Below are positions 17,497-26,600 of a DNA stretch of 64,000 nt, piece by piece (position 1 is the stretch's first letter; each line of letters begins with the position of its first letter). Position numbers and translations under genes: made by a program. Location: assembly GCA_035274845.1 (NCBI GenBank), contig DATENU010000011.1, positions 186,001 to 250,000 of the forward strand, given 5' to 3'. Source of the DNA: Chthoniobacterales bacterium (lineage in GTDB: Bacteria; Verrucomicrobiota; Verrucomicrobiia; Chthoniobacterales; UBA10450). A model generated the notes under the pieces. It saw nothing but the letters and a program-made list of their open reading frames with translations. It did not search any database and was not told the origin of the DNA.

Positions 17497-19428
17497 TCAG
17501 GGCAGATGGTAAATCTCAACCAGGCCTATTCCGGTGCTGCCGTTGTTTCCGCGGACGATCGCGGTGTAACTGCCGGGCGAAAGTCGTCGGACCAGGGCGG
17601 ATTCCATGTCGTTCGAGGGTGGAAGGGTGGTCGCTTCAATTTCTGCCTGCTGGCTGCTGCCATCAGGCCGGGTTTTCCAATCGTCGTTGGAGGCGATGGA
17701 AGTTCCATTCGCGTCGTGCAGTTCGAGGGTGGGATTGGCCAGGGCCCCGGTGACGGGAACGGAAGGACCGAGGGCACGCACGATGACGTTGGCCGTTCCG
17801 GTTGGGCTGCCCCCGCCCACAATCAATCCGCCGATCATCGCGTTATCGCCGGTGTCGACAACGCCCCGGCTGCTGATATTGGCCAACCTCGAATCAGCCG
17901 CTGCATCGAGGTCGTAAACTTCGACCGAACCGATCCCCGTCCCACCATCTTTGCCCGAAAGGATCACCGTGTAAGCGCCGGGATTAATTACACCCCAGAG
18001 CGCGGACTCCAAATCGTTGCCAGGGGCTAGCCCGCTATCGCTAATTTGCTGCATGGTCGCCGCATCTCTCCAATTGTCGTTGCTGGCCAGGAACTCGCCG
18101 GAGCCGCCATGAACTTCGATCACCGGGTTGGCGAGCGTTCCGGGTACCGGCACCGACGGCCCCATCCCGCGAACGATCACTGTCTTTGGCTCTGTTCCTG
18201 TAATGATAAAGCCTCCGATCAAGAGTTTGTCGCCTGTCTGCACGTTCATCCGTGTGGAAATGTTCAGCAGAGCGGGCGTGGATTTCACGTAGAGCTCGGC
18301 ACTCGCAAGGTAGCCGTCGCCATTGCTACCGCCTGCCACGAGGACGTCGCCGTTAGAGAGCAACGTCGCGGTGTGGCCGCCACGTCCAGTGATCAAACTC
18401 CCGGTCGTCATCCAGGCGCCGCTCGACGGATCGTACAGTTCCGCGAGTGCGCCACCGCTACTTTCGCTGCCTCCAGCAACTAGGACCTTTCCGTTATCGA
18501 GAAGTGTCGCTGTGTGTCCAACGTGGGCGGTGACCAGGCTGCCGGTCGGAGACCAGCTCTCGCTCGCAGGATCGTACAGTTCCGCGCTCCCAAGATCAAC
18601 GTAGCCGCCGGTGACTTCTCGGACTCCTCCTGCCACCAGCACCTGGCCATGAGGCAGCAACGTCGCTGTGTGATAACTACGAGGGGCAAGTAGGGAGCCG
18701 CTTATTGTCCAGGTCCCGGTGTCGGGATGATACAGTTCCGTGCTCGCGGGGGGGATGTAGTTCACCCAACCGCTAGTTCCGGCCACGAGGACATTGCCAT
18801 TGGCCAGCAACGTCGCGGTGTGGTTGAAGCGTGGTTTGTCGAGGCTGCCCGTTGCCGCCCAGGTTCCGCTCACTGGATCGTAGAGTTCCGCCGATTGGAT
18901 AGGCCCCCCGCCACTCATGCCCAGAAAGAAGTGCCACCCTCCTGCAACCAGGACCTTGCCGTTGGCCAGCAAGGTCGCTGTATGAGAATGGCGCCCGGTT
19001 AGATTGCCGGTCGGTGTCCAGGTTCCGCTCGCCGGATCGTACAGTTCCGCGCTCCCAAGCTCAAAAAAGCTGGCGACTCCTCCTGCCACCAGCACCTGGC
19101 CATTAGGCAGCAATGTCGCCGTGTGCCTCGATCGTGCCTGGTTGAGGCTCCCGGTGGCCGTCCAGGTTCGATTCGTGGGATCGTAGAGTTCCGCGCTATT
19201 CAAGGCTTGGTTATCCCTTGTCCCCCCGGCGACGAGCACTTTCCCGTTGGGCAACAACGTCGCCGTGTGCCTGCTGCGGGCCTCGGCCATGCGTCCGGTT
19301 TCTTCGAAGCCAGGCGACGCGCCGTCGCATCGCAGCGCGAACGCCAATCCTGCGGCCAAAAAAAGCAGCGTGAAGAAGAGGCGCTGGTGGGGAATTCGAC
19401 CTGGCGATCGCAAGTTGAATGGGGTCAT
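17497..19428 (-). CDS. Secreted kelch-repeat protein with paired C-terminal module (paralogue)
   Basis: 643 residues with a signal peptide (LFFTLLFLAAGLAFALRCDGAS). Seven kelch repeats carry HTATLLPNGKVLVAGG-type cores and ELYDP-TGTW strands. Two C-terminal modules (about 385-643) are closely similar to those of the downstream neighbour, which lies 31 bp away on the same strand; together they are a tandem duplication and probably one operon. The second module starts RLANISSRG and ends LVEIYHLP. No enzyme residues recognised; a binding or adhesive beta-propeller is the simplest view. Confidence 0.88.
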   Translation of the reverse strand: MTPFNLRSPGRIPHQRLFFTLLFLAAGLAFALRCDGASPGFEETGRMAEARSRHTATLLPNGKVLVAGGTRDNQALNSAELYDPTNRTWTATGSLNQARSRHTATLLPNGQVLVAGGVASFFELGSAELYDPASGTWTPTGNLTGRHSHTATLLANGKVLVAGGWHFFLGMSGGGPIQSAELYDPVSGTWAATGSLDKPRFNHTATLLANGNVLVAGTSGWVNYIPPASTELYHPDTGTWTISGSLLAPRSYHTATLLPHGQVLVAGGVREVTGGYVDLGSAELYDPASESWSPTGSLVTAHVGHTATLLDNGKVLVAGGSESSGGALAELYDPSSGAWMTTGSLITGRGGHTATLLSNGDVLVAGGSNGDGYLASAELYVKSTPALLNISTRMNVQTGDKLLIGGFIITGTEPKTVIVRGMGPSVPVPGTLANPVIEVHGGSGEFLASNDNWRDAATMQQISDSGLAPGNDLESALWGVINPGAYTVILSGKDGGTGIGSVEVYDLDAAADSRLANISSRGVVDTGDNAMIGGLIVGGGSPTGTANVIVRALGPSVPVTGALANPTLELHDANGTSIASNDDWKTRPDGSSQQAEIEATTLPPSNDMESALVRRLSPGSYTAIVRGNNGSTGIGLVEIYHLP

Positions 19429-19586
19429 GGGGGCCTTATTTATCTCAGGGAAGCGCGTAAAATCAAGTCTTTGATCCCCCCCATCGGGGCCATTTCCACC
19501 GGAATTCGCTGCGTGCGTTTCCTTGGAATGAGGGCCAAGATCGCAACAATGAGGAATCCAATTCTACGTCGACTTGGCGCGAAACC

Positions 19587-20594
19587 GTGATCGAGTCGCT
19601 AAGGTCCCGACGCGTGATTGGCAGCGTGATGCGCATTGCGGTCGTCTTGCTTGTTCTTTTTTTTCTGGTTTGGGTTTTTGGAGTCAGAATGCCGGATCAC
19701 AATCTTTCTAAAGCTGCCACTCTCAACGACAGCGAAATCGCTTTGCGGGCTGAGCTTGCCGCTGATGTCCAGAAACTGGCGGGTGAAATCGGGGAGCGGA
19801 ATTTGAACAGATATCCGCAGCTGCTGGCCGCTGCTGATTTCATTGAAGCGTCCCTAGCCGCCCCGGGACTGACGCCGCACCGCGTCAGCTTTGAGTTGCG
19901 CGGACGCGCCTGTCACAACATTGAAGCGGAGACTCGCGGAACGTCGCCGGAGATTCTCGTGATCGGGGCGCATTACGATTCGGTCTTTGGTTGTCCGGGT
20001 GCGAACGACAACGGGAGCGGTGTGGCGGCTTTGCTGGCGCTCGCTCGCCGATTTGCGGGCAAGCCGACTGGAAAGACTGTGCGCTTCGTGGCGTTCGTGA
20101 ATGAAGAGCCGCCCTATTTCCAAACCGAAGAGATGGGCAGTCTCGTTTATGCGAAGCGTTGCAAAGAGCGAGGGGATCGGATCACGGCGATGATTAGCCT
20201 GGAAACGATCGGGTATTTCTCTGATGCCCCTGGTTCGCAGAAATATCCGGCGGCTGGACTCGGTTTCTTCTATCCAAGCAAAGGCAACTTTATCGGGTTC
20301 GCCAGCGACACCGGGTCGCGATCGTTATTGCGCGCGACGGTGGCGGCTTTCCGAAAAGCTGAAAAACTGCCCTCCGAAGGCGCGGCGTTGCCTGCGTCCA
20401 TTCCGGGGATCGGCTGGTCGGATCACTGGGCCTTCTGGCAATGCGGTTATCCGGCCATCATGGTGACGGACACCGCGCCGTTTCGTTATCCGCATTATCA
20501 CGAAGCCACCGACACTGCCGACAAACTCGATTACGATCGGTTCGCCCTCGTCGTCAGCGGCTTGGAGAAAACGATCGCGGAACTCGCAAAATAG
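19587..20594 (+). CDS. M28-family zinc aminopeptidase, membrane-anchored or exported
   Basis: 335 residues from GTG; an ATG at 19629 gives a cleaner signal anchor (MRIAVVLLVLFFLVWVFG). Peptidase family M28 ligands are visible: His and Asp in IGAHYDSV, Asp in GANDNGSG, Glu-Glu in AFVNEEPP, Glu or Asp in ISLETIG, and His in YPHYHEATDT. These are dizinc exopeptidases acting on peptides in the periplasm or outside. Divergent from the kelch genes, convergent with the serpin. Confidence 0.92.
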   Translation: MIESLRSRRVIGSVMRIAVVLLVLFFLVWVFGVRMPDHNLSKAATLNDSEIALRAELAADVQKLAGEIGERNLNRYPQLLAAADFIEASLAAPGLTPHRVSFELRGRACHNIEAETRGTSPEILVIGAHYDSVFGCPGANDNGSGVAALLALARRFAGKPTGKTVRFVAFVNEEPPYFQTEEMGSLVYAKRCKERGDRITAMISLETIGYFSDAPGSQKYPAAGLGFFYPSKGNFIGFASDTGSRSLLRATVAAFRKAEKLPSEGAALPASIPGIGWSDHWAFWQCGYPAIMVTDTAPFRYPHYHEATDTADKLDYDRFALVVSGLEKTIAELAK

Positions 20595-20651
20595 ATCGCG
20601 TTGGAATGCCCCGATTGGTTTCTGTGCTCCGAGGGCAGAGGGAGGACTTTC

Positions 20652-21911
20652 CTACCGAGGGTCGGTGACGTGACCGATGAACAGGCAGGTAAAGGTTGGG
20701 AGATGTTGGATCGCGTAAAAGAATGGGCGATCGATCTTCACCTGGACCGGCTCGGGGGGAACACCAAGGAACCCTCCCGAGGCGCCAGCACCGGCTGCTT
20801 CGGTGCCCTTTTCATCCACGGCGATGAAAATCTTGTGGAAGACCTCCCCGAGATAAAGACCGCTGTTTGGCTGCGCCATCCGGTCGAAGTTTGCTCCGCC
20901 GGGCCCCTGCTTGAAGGCGGTCGCCATTCCGAGATCTCGCAGGGTCGATCCCAACCGTAGCGTCGCAGGCTCGAATTTGAACTTCGGGAGAGAGAGTTCC
21001 ACCTTCTCCGTCTCAATCTCGAATTTTTCGGCAAGTATTGCTGGCGTTATTCTCGCCTCGAGCTCCGGCAGACCTTTCGCATCGTCCGGGACCAGAATCA
21101 GAAATCGGAAATTCCAATCGAAGTAGGGAACACTGAGTGCGACAAACCCATCGTGTTTGACGTAAGCACAAGTATCCAGAAGGGTCGTCATCGTGGGTAC
21201 GTTCGCGGTTTCGCCGCCGCGAACGTGAAACGGGAGTAACTCCGTCGCGCCGGCATCAAACGGTTTGTCCCATTGCGCCTTGAGGTAAATCGCATTCGCG
21301 ACAACCAGGCGTGTCTCGGCATTCAGGGCTTCAGGCGGGAGAACATTGCGGAGCCGTTGGTGGGTTCGATCCGCAATCCAGGCGTTTATCCGGTGCGTGG
21401 CTCGGCTCGGATTACCCGCGAAATCGACAGTTTCAGGCCGCGCAGCATGGCGCTGCTTGAGAAGATTCAGAAAGGGTTCACGAAAATCAGATCCTTTCTG
21501 CCCAAAAAGTTGGTTCGCAACTGTCAGGGTAATGGGCTCGCCCGCTTCATGGAGTTTTGTTTTCGAGACAATCTTGGCGCTGTTCTTTTCCACCTCTTGC
21601 AGTTGATACCGGAGCGTGTGGAACGACTCATGGAGCCTGTCATCGTCGGCGGCCAAATGGAGCACCTCCACCATCTCTTTCCGGGTCGCTCCGTCGGCGC
21701 CGGCGAACGTCATCACGAGAGCGGTCTCAAGAGAGTAGGGCGAAATGCCAAAATTCTCATCGACTGGCGCAAGGCGACGATAGAGATCGAGGCCAAACCG
21801 ATTCGTTGCGTCTGCGGCCAGGTCCGGGTCGCCTGTCGGCACAGGTTCTGGTTGTCGGCACGCCGATTCAATCAGCAGGAGCAGGAGGGTAAATAACGGT
21901 TTCAGCTTCAC
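20652..21911 (-). CDS. Serpin-family protease inhibitor
   Basis: 419 residues from a GTG that overlaps the upstream stop (GTGA). The N-terminal hydrophobic stretch ends ESAC, a possible but poor lipobox, so the protein is exported. The serpin fold is clear: NFGISPYSLETALVM, the shutter-region TVANQLFGQ, LVVANAIYLKAQW, and the C-terminal DRPFFYAI. The reactive-loop hinge EKGTEAAGAGA at about 364-374 keeps the Gly/Thr plus small-residue pattern of inhibitory serpins, so suicide inhibition of a serine or cysteine protease is plausible. Third gene of the GT2-membrane protein-serpin operon. Confidence 0.92.
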   Translation of the reverse strand: MKLKPLFTLLLLLIESACRQPEPVPTGDPDLAADATNRFGLDLYRRLAPVDENFGISPYSLETALVMTFAGADGATRKEMVEVLHLAADDDRLHESFHTLRYQLQEVEKNSAKIVSKTKLHEAGEPITLTVANQLFGQKGSDFREPFLNLLKQRHAARPETVDFAGNPSRATHRINAWIADRTHQRLRNVLPPEALNAETRLVVANAIYLKAQWDKPFDAGATELLPFHVRGGETANVPTMTTLLDTCAYVKHDGFVALSVPYFDWNFRFLILVPDDAKGLPELEARITPAILAEKFEIETEKVELSLPKFKFEPATLRLGSTLRDLGMATAFKQGPGGANFDRMAQPNSGLYLGEVFHKIFIAVDEKGTEAAGAGASGGFLGVPPEPVQVKIDRPFFYAIQHLPTFTCLFIGHVTDPR

Positions 21912-22399
21912 GAAGCGTTCGCGATCTTTTTGGTAAGATTGAGGCAATACCAGAGCGGGACTACGCCGAGGAGGCCAAAAGAGCAGTCGAGAAGCTGCCA
22001 GCCGAAGGGGATTCCGCGAATCGCGCCGCAGATCAGCGCGAGAGGAATCACCAAAATGCAGGCGACAATTCCAACGCGCAGGACCCAGGCGTTGCGCACC
22101 GGATCCCGGAACGGGCCGATGAAGAACAACGCGATGATGAAATGGCCAAACGCCAGCCAGTCCGTGCCATAGCCGACAAACGGGTAGGCAGCGTAGGTTT
22201 TTTCTAATCCGACGAACACGAAAGCGATCCAGGCCCGGATGCCGGAAAGGCTCTCGTATGCGGTGGGATCGATAATGCCGAGCCACCGGCAAAGGAGGGA
22301 CAGTTCCTGAAGCAATGGAAACGCCGTTAGGCCGCTCAGGATTAGTCCGCCGACAAAAACTCCCAGGCTTACCCGGTATGCGAAGAGCGTGCGTTTCAA
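21908..22399 (-). CDS. Integral membrane protein, unknown
   Basis: 163 residues if translation starts at the TTG that overlaps the glycosyltransferase stop (TTGA); no ATG is available in this frame at the gene boundary, and further upstream the frame is antisense-like and non-homologous. Four hydrophobic helices (starting at about 10, 58, 88 and 115) and a basic C-terminus. Conserved-looking GYGTDWLAFGHFIIALFFIGP resembles small membrane proteins found in Bacteroidetes and Verrucomicrobia, but no function is known to me. Coupled to both neighbours by overlapping codons. Confidence 0.75.
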   Translation of the reverse strand: MKRTLFAYRVSLGVFVGGLILSGLTAFPLLQELSLLCRWLGIIDPTAYESLSGIRAWIAFVFVGLEKTYAAYPFVGYGTDWLAFGHFIIALFFIGPFRDPVRNAWVLRVGIVACILVIPLALICGAIRGIPFGWQLLDCSFGLLGVVPLWYCLNLTKKIANAS

Positions 22400-23157
22400 G
22401 ATGCCTGACGGGAAGAAAAACGGAGCCGGAGAAGATTGAAAGCGCCCAGATAAATCTCGCGCCGGTGCAGCTTTGATACGCCATGGGTCCGGTCGTGAAA
22501 AATGATCGGACACTCCACAATCCGCGCCCCGAGGCGGTGGGCCCGATAAAGGAGTTCGCCTTCGAAGGAGTAACCGGTCGATTTGACTTCCTCGGTGCGA
22601 ATCCATTCCACGGTCGACCGGCGATAGAGCCGGTAATTGGAAGTAAGATCGTGAACAGGAACATGGAGGAGTGCGGCCGCGAATTTGTTGGCCAGCCAGC
22701 TCAGGAAAATGCGGCCGAGCGCCCAGTTCACGGTGCCGCCGTCTTCGACGTATCTCGATCCTATTACCAAGTCGCATTCCTCCAGCAGGGAGAGCATTTT
22801 GGGCAAATAAGTGGGATTGTGGCTCAAGTCCGCGTCCATCGTGCCGATCGTCTGGTAGCCATGATCGAGCCCCCGCTTGATGCCGGCCGTCAGGGCCAGG
22901 CCGAGACCGCGTTCCCCCGGGCGGCGCAGAAGCTCGAGATTCGAATATTGGGTCTTCAGCTTCTCCACGATCTCTCCAGTTCCGTCGGGAGAATTGTCAT
23001 CCACGACCAGGAGATGAAGGTGGCCGGCAATTTCAAAAATCTGGTGAATCAATTCGGCAATATTGGCGCTCTCGTTATAGGTCGGAATAATGACGAGAGT
23101 TTCCCCAGTTGCCCTCGCATCCGCGGGAATGGGAGGGAGGCTGGATTCGGTTGTCAT
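22396..23157 (-). CDS. GT2 glycosyltransferase, polyprenyl-phosphate mannose synthase-like
   Basis: 253 residues. GT-A fold of the Dpm1 type: VIIPTYNESANI at the nucleotide site, the VVDDNSPDGT segment, and the DADLSHNP metal-binding motif near 110. The C-terminal stretch YSFEGELLYRAHRLG and DRTHGVSKL are typical of dolichyl/polyprenyl-phosphate mannose synthases. It would load a sugar on a lipid carrier at the inner membrane for GT-C transferases; the GT-C-like protein at 47561-49564 is a conceivable user. First gene of an operon with a membrane protein and a serpin. Confidence 0.9.
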   Translation of the reverse strand: MTTESSLPPIPADARATGETLVIIPTYNESANIAELIHQIFEIAGHLHLLVVDDNSPDGTGEIVEKLKTQYSNLELLRRPGERGLGLALTAGIKRGLDHGYQTIGTMDADLSHNPTYLPKMLSLLEECDLVIGSRYVEDGGTVNWALGRIFLSWLANKFAAALLHVPVHDLTSNYRLYRRSTVEWIRTEEVKSTGYSFEGELLYRAHRLGARIVECPIIFHDRTHGVSKLHRREIYLGAFNLLRLRFSSRQAS

Positions 23158-23260
23158 GGGTTTAGCTGGCCGCTCGGCTGCAAGGTTCGCGTTGTCGTGG
23201 GTTGACTGAAAAAGTGCATTTTCATGCGTTTCGTTGCTGCCAGATTCCCTCGTAAACGCC

Positions 23261-23332
23261 TGGGTTGGGTGGGACTCGAACCCACAACCAACGCCTTAAA
23301 AGGGCGCTGCTCTACCATTGAGCTACCAACCC
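23261..23332 (-). tRNA. tRNA-Lys (TTT)
   Basis: Reverse-strand cloverleaf: acceptor GGGTTGG/CCAACCC, D-arm AGCTCAATGGTAGAGCA, anticodon stem GCGCC/GGCGT with loop CTTTTAA (anticodon TTT), T-arm GTGGG TTCGAGT CCCAC. No encoded CCA. Confidence 0.96.
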
Positions 23333-23636
23333 GCTCGGGCCGGGACACGTTTCTAATCCAGTTCGACCGGTGCCGCAAGGTTGCGGGTATGGTTCAATGC
23401 GCGACATGGCAGTGCCGAAACCAAGGAGCGGCGGTTTACAAACCGCCGTGTAGTGACGCCGCTCAGTCGGCGTACGGACGCGGCGCGGGTTATGGCGCGT
23501 GTTTACGGCGACAGAGCGCCGTCGCTACAACAAAGCGTGGGCGGTTTGGAAAGCGCCCCTCATTGTCATCGAGCGACGGAGCGCTCGATCCACCTTCTCA
23601 TCCGCGATATCCGCGTAATCCGCGGTTCAATTCCCG
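23333..23636 (+). repeat. Spacer with palindromes
   Basis: 304 bp between tRNA-Lys and the nuclease-like gene, no supported gene. It contains short hairpins such as GGCGGTTTACAAACCGCC (about 23431-23448), ACGCCGCTCAGTCGGCGT and GATATCCGCG/CGCGGAT-type elements, with a GTCATCGAGCGACGGAGCGCTCGATCCACC segment that recurs in similar form near 35280. Looks like layered degenerate repeat insertions. Confidence 0.55.
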
Positions 23637-26600
23637 TTACGGACCGCGATCGTAGATTTCCACCAGGCCGATGCCAGTCCCGCCGTTTAACCCAGCCAGC
23701 AACACCGTGTAGAATCCGGGCGGCAACGATGCCGCTATCGCCGATTCCAAGTTGTTACTCGGCGCCAGTCCCGCCGCGGTGATCTCCGCGGCCTGGGCCG
23801 CGTTATCCTGCCAATCGTCGTTCGCCAGGATCAGCGCACCGTTTTCATCTCGGAGCTCCAACGTCGGATTGGCCAGAACCGCATTCGCCGGGAAGAACGC
23901 TGGTGCAAGGCTCGGCCCAATTCCGCGCACGATCACCCGATCCACCTGCGTCCCGTTGCCCAGGACCATCCCAGCGATGACGATGTTATCACCCGTGTCG
24001 ACAAATGCTCGCGTGCTGATATTCCCGAGTTTCCCGCTCGACGGCGTCAGGTCGTAAACTTCGACGAGCGCGACTCCGGAGGTATTGTTTTTGCCCTTCA
24101 CCACCGCGGTGTAGGCCCCGGGCGCAATGGTTGCATTGATCGCTGACTCGAGATCATGAGTCGGAGCCAGAACAGGCGTGGGGATCTGCGTGTCTCTCCA
24201 ATTGTCGTTGATAAATGGCCCGAAGCCCGGCGGGCCATGCAGCTCGAGAACCGGATCCGCCAGCACATCCGTGATGCCGAACTGGGTCAGCGACGGCCCG
24301 ATCGCTCGCACGACGACATTTTTGGCTCCGCTGCCCGTAATGATAAAGCCCCCGATGCCTACCTTGTCGCCCACCTGCACGCGCATGCGGGTCGATAGGT
24401 TCAATGCCTGCGTCGTCGGTGTCGGGGTTGGGGTCGCCGTCGGCGCCGGTGTTGCAGTCGCGGTGGCGGTGGCGGTGGGTGTCGCCGTGGCCGTCGGAGT
24501 TGGCGTCGATGTTGGGGAGACTGTTGGAGTCGGTGTCGCCGTAGCGGTAGCGGTGGGCGTCGCGGTAGCGGTAGCGGTTGGGGTTGGGGTTGCGATTGGC
24601 GTATTGGTTAGAAGAAAGTTCGCCGGAGAGGCAATACCTACTTCTGTGGCCGCCACGGTGTAACTGCCTGTAATACTGTTCGCCGTAAAGCTCGGTGCGA
24701 TGGCACTCCCGCTGACATCGGCAACGACCATGGCAATTCCCGCACTCCCTTCGGCGGTGGTGGCGACGGCGACGCTTGCTCCGCTGCTGCCGGCCCCCGT
24801 CATCTGGGCGACATTGGTTCGGGTTAACGATCCACCGAAAGTCACGGTATAAATGGAGCCAGAGGAAGTCACGGTAACCGAGCCGCCGACGCCACCGATG
24901 GTGGACAAAGCATTCAGCGCACTCTGGACTGCCGCAGCCGTGGCATTAAAGGCCAGAGAGGAAGTGGTCTGGCCGTTGAAGGTGAGGGTGAACGAACCGG
25001 AGGCGCCGGAAACCGTTACCGTTTGGATTTCGGCGCCCACCACAATGCCGCCGGTAGTGTTAGTCACAACCGAGACCGTAGTGCCGCCACTGCCCGAACC
25101 GGTGATCTGGGAGACATCGGTTCGAGCCAAATTCCCGCCAAACGTCACGATATAGTCGGACCCGCTCCGTATCACACTTCCCGTTACGCCTATTCCGCCT
25201 AACGCATTGAATATCTGCGCAAACGTAGCGTTGAAGGGAAGCGGGCTGGTCGTCTGGCCATTGAAGGTAAGGGTAAATGTGCCGGAAGAACCAGTGACCG
25301 TGATCGTCTGCACTTCGGACGAAATCATTGGTCCGCCATCAGCCGCAGTATAGATCCCCACGGAAGCTCCGCCACTGCCGCTCCCGGTCATCTGCGGCAA
25401 ATCGCTTCCGCCCAATGATCCGCCAAATGTGACCATATAGGATGAGCCGGGCGCCGTAGCCACGGAGACCGAGCCGCCCACGCCACCTATGCTGGGCAAC
25501 GCGTTTAAAGCGCTCTGCACCGCCGCCGCCGTGGCATTAAAGGCAAGCGGGCTGGTGGTCTGACCATTAAAGGTAAGAGTAAAGGTGCCGGAAGAACCGG
25601 AGACAAAGACGTTTTGGATTTCCGAGGGAGTGCCAAAGGATCCACTCGCTCCCGAGCTCGGCGCGGTGAAGGTAACTTGAGTACCGATGAGCGGGCTACC
25701 GGTGCCGGAATAGGCAGCGGCGGCCTGCAGGCGAGCGGCGAAAGTAGTATTAACCATCGTGCTTTGAGGGGTACCCGCGATGGGAAAAATGATTGGGACA
25801 AACGCCGGAGTAGGGGTAGGCGTCGCCGTTGCGGTAGCGGTGGCAGTGGGTGTTGAGGTAGGGGTAGCTGTTGGATTGGGCGATGGAGTTGCCGTCGGAG
25901 TTGGAGTCGGGGTCGGAGCCAAAGGGATGGTCAGTCGGACGATTTGCGGGTCGTGGTCGCTGATCTGATCGGCGAACTCCGCGTTCACGTGAACGACATC
26001 GTAAGCGAACGACCCAGAGAACAGGCTATTGCTCACCAGAATGTGATCGAGATCCTGCGAATTACCTTCAAAGACGTAGGTATATCGCTCGTTCTGCGGC
26101 AACGTTTCGATCAAGTCATTGAGAACGCCGCCTTTAAGAGTCGTAATCGGATTGGAAAAAGAGAAATCGTTGAGATCCCCCAGGACGACGATTTTGGCAT
26201 TCGAGTTCAGCGCCAGAATGCTATCCACGAAATTATTGACGACCTGCGCTTGCTGAATGCGCTGGACCTCGGAACTGAGAGTAGGAGGCTGGAACCGGCC
26301 GAAGAGCGGATCGTCGCCGCCCTTCGAATTGAAGTGATTGCCGATCACAAACAACTTCTGGCCGTTGAAGCTAAACTCACCGGCCAGCGGCTTGCGGCTG
26401 GCGTTGAAGGCGGTGTTGGTCGGATCGATGCGGCCTGGACTAAACGAGAGCTCAACTCCCGATGGACCGTTCGCCACGGTCGTCGCACAGGTTGAACACC
26501 CACCCGGACGGTCAATGAAAGCGAGACCGCGATCGGTGCGGAAGAGGAACCCGACCCGAATATTACCGCCCGGCTCGCCCCCATCCTGGTCGTCCACCGG

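Noticed and set aside
15519..19428. CRISPR-like spacing in kelch genes
   Set aside because: Regular HTATLLPNGKVLVAGG codons of propeller blades in open frames.
21912..22664. Upstream extension of the serpin frame
   Set aside because: Antisense-frame reading of the membrane protein and GT2 genes; the GTGA overlap at 21908-21911 gives the proper start.
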